Source: Acholeplasmatales bacterium
GTDB taxonomy: Bacteria; Bacillota_I; Bacilli_A; Acholeplasmatales; Anaeroplasmataceae
DNA: 13,043 nucleotides
Reading direction: 5' to 3'
Assembly: GCA_017388605.1 (NCBI GenBank)
Contig: JAFPIE010000111.1
Coordinates: 1 to 13,043, forward strand
Part shown: positions 8,417 through 13,043 of the stretch, piece by piece
How the letters are laid out: the number at the start of each line of letters is the position of its first letter
Position numbering within the stretch: position 1 is the first letter of the stretch
Notes under the pieces: model-generated
What the model saw: the letters and a program-made list of their open reading frames with translations, nothing else
Databases searched by the model: none
What the model was told of the DNA's origin: nothing
Program-made: the position numbers and the translations under genes

Positions 8417-8437
8417 AATATCGCCCTCCCTAAATTG

Positions 8438-8449
8438 TTGTTATATCAA
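8438..8449. promoter_or_regulatory. Candidate operator palindrome just downstream of the DtxR-family -10
   Basis: On the - strand TTGATATAACAA is a 12-base palindrome with 10 of 12 positions symmetric. It sits between the -10 and the ribosome site, where a repressor could block its own gene. A wider AATTG...CAATT (8433-8451) surrounds it. It does not match the MntR box I know, so autoregulation is only a suggestion. Confidence 0.25.
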
Positions 8450-8457
8450 TTATACCA
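8449..8457 (-). promoter_or_regulatory. Extended -10 promoter of the DtxR-family gene
   Basis: On the - strand TGGTATAAT combines a perfect TATAAT with the TGn extension. No good -35 is seen 16-18 bases upstream, which fits an extended -10 promoter. Transcription would start roughly 25-30 bases before the ATG at 8416. Confidence 0.65.
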
Positions 8458-8574
8458 AAAGTATGCTTTAAAATAAAGAACAGGACTCTATTTTTTATTT
8501 TTTGTGATTTTTTACTATTTTAATAACAATTTTTATAAAAGTGATTTCATAAGCATTCAATTTTTTAAAAAACA

Positions 8575-8583
8575 TGGTATAAT
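8575..8583 (+). promoter_or_regulatory. Extended -10 promoter of the SNF2 gene
   Basis: TGGTATAAT is the same 9-base element as in the divergent promoter. It is preceded by an A/T tract (TTTTTTAAAAAA, 8561-8572) and only a weak -35 (ATTCAA at 8555-8560). The expected start near 8590 leaves a leader of about 25 bases before ATG 8615. This rules out initiation at an upstream start codon near 8504. Confidence 0.65.
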
Positions 8584-8600
8584 AAACGAGTTGACACAAA

Positions 8601-8606
8601 AAGGAG
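8601..8606 (+). promoter_or_regulatory. Ribosome binding site that sets the SNF2 start
   Basis: AAGGAG lies 8 bases before ATG 8615 and only 2 bases before the in-frame ATG 8609. ATG 8615 (protein start MTLSDYLYKF) is therefore preferred. Confidence 0.8.
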
Positions 8607-8614
8607 ACATGAAT

Positions 8615-11600
8615 ATGACACTGAGCGATTATTTGTATAAATTTGAAGGGAACAACGTATTAAAGCTATATTTAGATAATGCAATGAAATCACCAGAAAT
8701 GTATGTTGAGGTAAAGAAGAAAATATCTGGATATGAATACATACCTACCCAATTATTTTTGGATGCAGCAGGGGGAGTTAAATCTGCAAGCTTAGAGATT
8801 TCTATGGATTATAGTATCATTAAAGGCTATTGTGGTTGCGTTCAATTCTATAAGAATAATATTTGTATTCATGAGGTAGCTTTATATGCTATCGGATTAT
8901 ATATTATTGATCCTGATTATTATGAGGACGAAATTGATAGACTAGAGCAAAAGAAGCTTGAGGTTAAGCATAATGGTATTATGGAGCTTTTATCGAATTC
9001 ACTTAAGAGTGTAAATACCTACTTTGGCTCTGTGAGATTAGTTCCTGTAATTGAAGAGGGGGAAAAGGATTATTTACTTTCTGTTAAGATAGGCTATGAT
9101 AAGGATTATGTAGTAAAGGATATTGCCCAGTTTATTCAATTGACAGAAAAGGGAGAATTTTATTCCTATGGACAAAGATTAGAATTCTATCATTCCTATG
9201 AATCCTTAGATTCTGTTTCAAAGGATTTTTATTCCTTCTTAAGAAATATAGTAAATGGAGAAGGAATTAAATCGATTGAGATTCGTAAATCTCAATTATT
9301 AAAAATACTAGAAATCTATGCTGGAAATAGCTTATATTTCAAGACCATTAGTGAGGAAAAGGCTACATTAAGACAGGTAAATCGAGTAACCGATGTTGAA
9401 ATTGCGCTCGATGCGAATTATTTAAAGATTGTACCACCAATGGATTCCTCCTTGCTCGTTAGTGGTGTAAATCATGCTTATTTTATGAATAATGAATTCA
9501 TCTTTACCTATACCTATAAATCTCGTATGGAGGCTAAGCTTTTCGATGGATTATATAAGGTAGATGGTGCTTTAATTATTGATGTAAATTCAGAATCCTT
9601 TATTTCCAATTTATTACCACTAATTAAAAATAATATTACGATTGATAATGAATTCTATGAGAAATACCCAGTACCTGACATTAAAATAAATTCTTATTTT
9701 ACTTATTTAGATAATAAGGTCATTTTAAAGCCAAAGATTGCATGTAAGGAAATTGATAGAAATAGTCCATACATCAAGCAGCTTTTAGATGGCTATTTAA
9801 CTACAGTAGTGAATTATGGATTAATTAAGGAAAATAAGGCTTACGTTTTATCCTCTATTGAGGATCAATATAAATTTTTAACGAGTGATTTATCCCCAAT
9901 TAAAGCCTTTGGTGAGGTATTCTTCGATGAGGAAATGAAAACTCTTAAGGCGAAGAAAACGAAAAGAACTGCAATCTCTGTTTCCTATGATGTTGGATTA
10001 CTTGATTTCAAATTTGAAAATGAGGATTTAACGCCTGAGGAGCTTCAGGCATTATTAAAGGCTTATCATCAAAAGAAGAAATTTATTAAGCTTAAGGATA
10101 ATACTATTTTAGAGATTACAGAAGAGGCTACAAAGGAAATCGATGATTTCTTAGAGGATTTCAATATTTCTATTAATGAATTATCTAAGCCTGTAAGAAA
10201 GCCTTTAAATTATTTATTAAAGCTTGTATCTGGTCAGGATACCAACCTATCTATGGATGATGAGGTTGTTAAGATGATTAAAAAGCTTCAGAATTATAAG
10301 AAGGCAAATTATGATTTAAATGAGAATATAAAGAAGGATTTAAGAGAATACCAAATGGATGCCTTCAAATGGCTAAAAACACTATCTAGCTTCAATTTTG
10401 GTGGTATTTTAGCGGATGATATGGGTCTTGGTAAAACTCTTGAGGTTATTAGCTTCCTATCGAGCGATAAGCTAAATAAGCCAAGCTTAATTGTATGTCC
10501 AATGTCTTTAGTTTATAACTGGGAAAACGAATGTGATAAGTGGCATTTAGATTGTCCTTATTCCTTAATTTTAGGCTCCCAGGAGGAAAGAGAAAATCTT
10601 ATTAAATCTATAGATCAAAACAAGAGAGCCTTATATATTACATCCTATGATTCCTTAAGAAGAGATGTATCCTTATATCAGGTAGAATTCCGTTTTGTTA
10701 TTGCCGATGAGGCACAATTCATTAAAAATCAATTTGCACAAAAGAGCGAAGCGATTAAATCCTTAAAGAGCGATATGAATTTCGCATTAACAGGTACGCC
10801 AATTGAAAATGGATTAGCAGATTTATGGAGTATCTTTGATTATTTAATGCCAGGATATTTATCCGATTATTCTCATTTTAAATCAAGATATGAATCCTTA
10901 ATTGCTCATGATGATGTTGAGGCCTTAGATACTTTAAAGAAGAGAGTTGCTCCATTCATCCTAAGAAGAACAAAGAAGGATGTATTAAGTGATTTACCAG
11001 ATAAAACAGAAGAATATTATTATTGTAAGATGGAATCTAAGCAAAGAGGTATTTATGATTCCTATGTATTAAAATTAAAAGAGGATATTAAGGCTGGTGG
11101 AAATAATATCTTAGCCCTATTGACAAGATTACGTCAGATTTGTATTACTCCAGAATTAATCCTTCAGGAGCAATTCGATAATACAAAGATCAATCTAGCT
11201 GCGGATTTAATACGTTCTAGTATCGAAGGTGGTCATAGAATATTAGTATTCTCTCAATTTGCCCAAGGCTTTCCTATTTTATCTAGAGAATTAGATAAAA
11301 TGGATATTAAGCATTTCATCTTAGATGGTACAACGAAGGCTAAGATGAGAATGGATATGGTACAGGAATTTAATTCCAATACTGATATTAAGGTATTTAT
11401 TATATCCCTTAAGGCTGGTGGTACTGGTTTAAATTTAACAGGTGCAGATATGGTTATTCATATGGATCCATGGTGGAATTCATCTGCTGAGCTTCAAGCA
11501 ACAGATAGAGCCTATAGACTTGGTCAAACGAAGAATGTATCTGTAATTAAATTAATTTGTAAGGATACCATTGAAGAGAAGGTTATTAAGCTTCAGGAAA

Positions 11601-11692
11601 TGAAGCGTGAGCTTGCAGAAAGTGTAGTTGCATCCGATGCAACAAAGCAAGTAAAGCTTACAACTCAGGATATTTTAAATTTATTAGAATAA
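8615..11692 (+). CDS. SNF2-family ATPase/helicase with N-terminal SWIM zinc finger
   Basis: This 1025-residue protein belongs to the bacterial SWIM-SNF2 group, double-strand DNA translocases of superfamily 2. Residues 73-86 form a SWIM motif, CGC then CIH (C73, C75, C84, H86). A long middle region (about 100-570) has the place and size of the bacterial SNF2-associated domain. The ATPase core follows: LREYQMDAF, Walker A DDMGLGKT (K607), motif Ia VCPMSLVYNW, Walker B DEAQ (D698-Q701), motif III LTGTPIENGLADLW, FILRRTKKDV, FSQFAQGF, motif V LKAGGTGLNLTGAD, and motif VI QATDRAYRLGQ with arginine fingers R965 and R968. All motifs are complete. The gene stands alone between its promoter and terminator, with no methylase, nuclease or phage-defence partner beside it. 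A housekeeping role in DNA repair or transcription (as proposed for YwqA/HepA-type proteins) is inference. Family is certain; cellular role is not known. Confidence 0.95.
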   Translation: MTLSDYLYKFEGNNVLKLYLDNAMKSPEMYVEVKKKISGYEYIPTQLFLDAAGGVKSASLEISMDYSIIKGYCGCVQFYKNNICIHEVALYAIGLYIIDPDYYEDEIDRLEQKKLEVKHNGIMELLSNSLKSVNTYFGSVRLVPVIEEGEKDYLLSVKIGYDKDYVVKDIAQFIQLTEKGEFYSYGQRLEFYHSYESLDSVSKDFYSFLRNIVNGEGIKSIEIRKSQLLKILEIYAGNSLYFKTISEEKATLRQVNRVTDVEIALDANYLKIVPPMDSSLLVSGVNHAYFMNNEFIFTYTYKSRMEAKLFDGLYKVDGALIIDVNSESFISNLLPLIKNNITIDNEFYEKYPVPDIKINSYFTYLDNKVILKPKIACKEIDRNSPYIKQLLDGYLTTVVNYGLIKENKAYVLSSIEDQYKFLTSDLSPIKAFGEVFFDEEMKTLKAKKTKRTAISVSYDVGLLDFKFENEDLTPEELQALLKAYHQKKKFIKLKDNTILEITEEATKEIDDFLEDFNISINELSKPVRKPLNYLLKLVSGQDTNLSMDDEVVKMIKKLQNYKKANYDLNENIKKDLREYQMDAFKWLKTLSSFNFGGILADDMGLGKTLEVISFLSSDKLNKPSLIVCPMSLVYNWENECDKWHLDCPYSLILGSQEERENLIKSIDQNKRALYITSYDSLRRDVSLYQVEFRFVIADEAQFIKNQFAQKSEAIKSLKSDMNFALTGTPIENGLADLWSIFDYLMPGYLSDYSHFKSRYESLIAHDDVEALDTLKKRVAPFILRRTKKDVLSDLPDKTEEYYYCKMESKQRGIYDSYVLKLKEDIKAGGNNILALLTRLRQICITPELILQEQFDNTKINLAADLIRSSIEGGHRILVFSQFAQGFPILSRELDKMDIKHFILDGTTKAKMRMDMVQEFNSNTDIKVFIISLKAGGTGLNLTGADMVIHMDPWWNSSAELQATDRAYRLGQTKNVSVIKLICKDTIEEKVIKLQEMKRELAESVVASDATKQVKLTTQDILNLLE

Positions 11693-11720
11693 TGCGATTT
11701 TTCGCATTATTCTTTTTTAT
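11688..11720 (+). terminator. Intrinsic terminator of the SNF2 gene
   Basis: AATAATGCGA (11688-11697) pairs perfectly with TCGCATTATT (11702-11711) over a 4-base T loop and is followed by CTTTTTTATTT. The TAA stop (11690-11692) lies inside the left arm, so a terminating ribosome would cover the hairpin. Confidence 0.9.
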
Positions 11721-11725
11721 TTGTG

Positions 11726-11754
11726 TTGACTCTTACTTAAAAATAAACTATAAT
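11726..11754 (+). promoter_or_regulatory. Sigma-A promoter of the perR-rubrerythrin operon
   Basis: TTGACT (-35, 11726-11731) and TATAAT (-10, 11749-11754) are exactly 17 bases apart. This is the best consensus promoter in the window, and transcription should start near 11761. It begins right after the SNF2 terminator. Confidence 0.92.
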
Positions 11755-11757
11755 CTA

Positions 11758-11776
11758 ATTAAGAATGATTCTTAAT
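11758..11776. promoter_or_regulatory. Fur/PerR-type operator
   Basis: ATTAAGAATGATTCTTAAT is a perfect 19-bp inverted repeat (9-1-9) with the AATnATT core shared by Fur and PerR boxes. It starts 4 bases after the -10 and covers the start site, so a bound repressor would block transcription. The next gene encodes a Fur-family protein, so autorepression is the natural reading. Confidence 0.88.
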
Positions 11777-11787
11777 AATAATTTTAT

Positions 11788-11793
11788 AGGAGG
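11788..11793 (+). promoter_or_regulatory. Ribosome binding site that sets the perR-like start
   Basis: AGGAGG lies 7 bases before GTG 11801 and 4 before TTG 11798. The upstream in-frame ATG 11765 lies inside the operator, about 4 bases after the likely transcription start, and has no ribosome site. GTG 11801 is therefore the start. Confidence 0.8.
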
Positions 11794-11800
11794 TAGCTTG

Positions 11801-12169
11801 GTGCAAAGAAGAAACACTACTCAAAGATTAAGAGTTTTAGGCGCAATTGAAGCTTTGGGTCATACGACATCAGAAGAGTTAATTGCATATATGAGTAAGA
11901 ATAATTCTGATGTTTCCCTAGCAACAATTTACCGAAACCTTGCAATCTTGATTGAGGATGGTCAGGTAAGAAAATTAGAATTAGGAGATTCTTTAATTTA
12001 TGAAACAGTAAAGGAAAAGCATTATCATTTTGTCTGCTTGAGCTGTAGATCTATTTATGATGTAAAGAAAAATCATGATATAGATATTCCAACTGAGCTT
12101 AAGGATTTTCAAGTAGTCGATGATGATTTAACGTTTTTTGGATACTGTAAGAGCTGTAAAAAAATATAA
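11801..12169 (+). CDS. perR: Fur-family transcriptional repressor, PerR-like
   Basis: This 122-residue metal-dependent repressor is expected to sense peroxide by iron-catalysed histidine oxidation and then release DNA. It starts at GTG 11801. A winged helix spans about 1-68 ([14 protein letters not shown] is the recognition helix region). The structural Zn site is intact: C79/C82 (CLSC) and C116/C119 (CKSC). The regulatory-metal positions by alignment to Bacillus PerR are H21 (H37), E68 (D85), H74 (H91), H76 (H93) and D87 (D104). The Asp at 87 favours PerR over Fur, which has Glu there. The Glu at 68 is Fur-like. The protein is shorter than Bacillus PerR (about 145), mainly at the N-terminus. 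It shares one transcript with the rubrerythrin 17 bases downstream and sits under a Fur/PerR palindrome. A Fur or Zur function is less likely given the peroxidase partner, but it is not excluded. Confidence 0.85.
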   Translation: MQRRNTTQRLRVLGAIEALGHTTSEELIAYMSKNNSDVSLATIYRNLAILIEDGQVRKLELGDSLIYETVKEKHYHFVCLSCRSIYDVKKNHDIDIPTELKDFQVVDDDLTFFGYCKSCKKI

Positions 12170-12186
12170 GAAAAGAGGATGAAAAG

Positions 12187-12780
12187 ATGAAGAAGTTTGT
12201 TTGTAAGGTTTGTGGATACGTATATGAAGGAGATTCCCTTCCTGCTGATTTTAAGTGCCCTGTATGTAAGGCACCTGCAAGTGCATTTATGGAAGTACAA
12301 TGTGAAATGCCTTTAGCTGCAGAGCATGAATTTGGTGTTTATGCTAAGACAGTTAAGAATAATAAGGATATTCCTGATGATGTTAAGAAGGAAATCTTTG
12401 ATCAATTAGTTTCTAATTTCCATGGTGAATGCTCTGAGGTTGGTATGTATTTATGTATGGCAAGAATCGCTCATAGAGAGGGCTATCCTGAGGCTGGTCT
12501 ATATTGGGAAAAGGCAGCATTCGAAGAGGCTGAGCATGCAGCTAAGTTTGCTGAATTATTAGGTTCTGATTTAGAGCCTAATATGACAGATTCTACAAAG
12601 AAGAATCTTGCATGGAGAGTAGAATGTGAGTTTGGTGCTACTCAGGGTAAGACAGATCTTGCAAAGCTTGCAAAGAAGTATAACCTTGATGCAATTCATG
12701 ATACTGTTCATGAAATGGCAAGAGATGAAGCTCGTCATGGTAAAGCATTAAAGGGCTTATTAGATCGTTATTTTAAGTAA
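12187..12780 (+). CDS. Reverse rubrerythrin (rubredoxin domain N-terminal), NADH peroxidase type
   Basis: This 197-residue cytoplasmic non-haem iron protein reduces H2O2 to water and also supports O2 detoxification in anaerobes. Electrons pass from NAD(P)H:rubredoxin reductase through the rubredoxin domain to a diiron site. Domain order is reversed compared with classical rubrerythrin. The rubredoxin Fe(Cys)4 site is at residues 6-27 (C6, C9, C24, C27; CKVC and CPVC). It is followed by a ferritin-like four-helix bundle at about 60-197 with glutamates around 81-84, EEAEH (E114, H117), ECEFGAT (E146/E148) and DEARH (E181, H184). Both ExxH motifs are present. AGAGGA at 12173-12178 serves as the ribosome site. 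It is second in the perR-like operon and ends at a strong terminator. The clostridial homologue is known to be under PerR control, which fits. Lysine is mostly AAG here, suggesting high expression. I see no missing ligand. Confidence 0.95.
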   Translation: MKKFVCKVCGYVYEGDSLPADFKCPVCKAPASAFMEVQCEMPLAAEHEFGVYAKTVKNNKDIPDDVKKEIFDQLVSNFHGECSEVGMYLCMARIAHREGYPEAGLYWEKAAFEEAEHAAKFAELLGSDLEPNMTDSTKKNLAWRVECEFGATQGKTDLAKLAKKYNLDAIHDTVHEMARDEARHGKALKGLLDRYFK

Positions 12781-12786
12781 GAGGTT

Positions 12787-12816
12787 GGGCTACCTTCGGG
12801 TAGTCCTTTTCTTTAT
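12787..12816 (+). terminator. Intrinsic terminator of the perR-rubrerythrin operon
   Basis: GGGCTACC (12787-12794) pairs with GGTAGTCC (12799-12806), including one G-T pair, across a TTCG tetraloop. TTTTCTTTAT follows. The UUCG loop is exceptionally stable. It lies 7 bases after the rubrerythrin stop. Confidence 0.92.
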
Positions 12817-12858
12817 ATTTTGAAATAATGTTCCCAAATTTTTCACATAATTCGGTAT

Positions 12859-12864
12859 TATAAT
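12859..12864 (+). promoter_or_regulatory. Candidate -10 of the lipoprotein gene
   Basis: TATAAT lies 27 bases before the ATG, inside TATTATAATAAG. No convincing -35 is seen 16-18 bases upstream. The preceding terminator makes a separate promoter in this 111-base gap likely. Confidence 0.5.
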
Positions 12865-12891
12865 AAGGCTAATATGAAAAGAGGGGTATTT

Positions 12892-13043
12892 ATGAGGAAA
12901 AAACATATATTAGGAATTCTATCTTTAGCGAGTGTATTTGCATTAACCTCCTGTGGGATTGGCTATAGCGCAATCGAAAATAACGGAACGATTTACCCTA
13001 CCAATGCAGTGAGCGGTAATACAAATTCTAATGAATCTAGTGG
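12892..13043 (+). CDS. Lipoprotein of unknown function (3' end cut by window)
   Basis: The first 50 residues of a secreted lipoprotein are visible. The ATG at 12892 follows GAGGGG by 5 bases. The signal peptide has a basic n-region (MRKKH), a hydrophobic core (ILGILSLASVFALT) and a lipobox LTSC with the lipidated cysteine at residue 21 (12952-12954). Signal peptidase II would cleave there and anchor the protein on the outer face of the membrane. The mature start, GIGYSAIENNGT and then an Asn/Ser/Gly-rich linker (VSGNTNSNESSG), looks like a flexible spacer before a folded domain that lies beyond the window. I do not recognise the family, and a solute-binding or cell-surface protein cannot be told apart here. 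It is a separate transcription unit from the rubrerythrin operon. Confidence 0.82.
   Translation, partial: MRKKHILGILSLASVFALTSCGIGYSAIENNGTIYPTNAVSGNTNSNESS

Noticed and set aside
8433..8451. MntR/DtxR box at the repressor's own promoter
   Set aside because: Only partial symmetry is present, and there is no match to the MntR or DtxR consensus. Kept only as a weak palindrome feature.
8591..8596. TTGACA, a perfect -35 hexamer in the SNF2 leader
   Set aside because: No -10 hexamer lies 16-18 bases downstream. It falls between the real promoter and the ribosome site.
8504..8614. N-terminal extension of the SNF2 frame by 37 residues
   Set aside because: It lies upstream of or within the promoter (TATAAT at 8578), has no ribosome site and encodes an AT-rich nonsense-like stretch. 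AAGGAG supports ATG 8615.
8615..11692. SNF2 gene as part of an anti-phage defence system (DISARM-like or similar)
   Set aside because: No methylase, nuclease, phospholipase-like or other defence gene is adjacent. The neighbours are a metal regulator and a peroxide operon, and the gene has its own promoter and terminator.
11765..11800. Longer start of the PerR-like frame at ATG 11765
   Set aside because: The ATG is inside the operator and only about 4 bases after the likely transcription start. AGGAGG points to GTG 11801.
12820..12825. TTGAAA as -35 of the lipoprotein promoter
   Set aside because: The spacing to TATAAT at 12859 is 33 bases, far beyond the functional range.
1..13043. CRISPR arrays, insertion sequences, tRNA or rRNA genes, riboswitches
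   Set aside because: No regularly spaced repeats, transposase motifs, tRNA-like clover arms or long structured leaders were seen. All gaps are under about 200 bases and explained by promoters and terminators.

Overview
The window is AT-rich DNA with tightly packed genes. It has strong GGAGG-type ribosome sites, TATAAT promoters, intrinsic terminators and TGA never read as tryptophan. All of this fits a low-GC Bacillota-type bacterium. A reverse rubrerythrin next to a PerR-like regulator, and a clostridial-style short DtxR protein, point to an anaerobe (Clostridia or an Erysipelotrichia/Mollicutes-related Bacilli lineage). This placement is inference from gene content; no rRNA or other firm marker is present.

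Layout. (1) Positions 1-7885 hold a forward run of metabolic genes with almost no spacing: the 3' part of pyrG (CTP synthase), gltB and gltD (both glutamate synthase subunits) and a lysA-like diaminopimelate decarboxylase. Its promoter lies left of the window. A short membrane-peptide ORF follows and runs into a bidirectional terminator at 8005-8031. (2) On the other side of that terminator, pointing left, is a DtxR/MntR-family metal-dependent repressor (8042-8416). (3) Divergent from it is a 1025-residue SWIM-SNF2 ATPase (8615-11692) with its own extended -10 promoter and a terminator. (4) Positions 11726-12816 are a self-contained oxidative-stress operon. It has a consensus sigma-A promoter, a perfect 19-bp Fur/PerR-type palindrome at the start site, a PerR-like Fur-family gene, a reverse rubrerythrin and a UUCG-loop terminator. 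(5) The right edge carries the start of a lipoprotein gene of unknown function.

How the genes relate. PyrG, GltB and GltD all handle glutamine-derived nitrogen: PyrG consumes glutamine, and GltBD turns glutamine plus 2-oxoglutarate into two glutamates. Glutamate is also the amino donor in diaminopimelate synthesis upstream of LysA. The PerR-like protein very probably represses its own operon and so controls rubrerythrin peroxide scavenging. The two metalloregulators (DtxR-like and PerR-like) each show an atypical first-shell ligand set when compared with the textbook proteins.

No mobile element, CRISPR array, tRNA or rRNA was seen. No stretch over about 200 bases lacks a gene. Nothing here forces the conclusion of an undescribed system. 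The most worthwhile oddities are the stop-less small ORF running through a terminator, the ligand sets of the two regulators, and a strict lysine codon-context rule in gltB.
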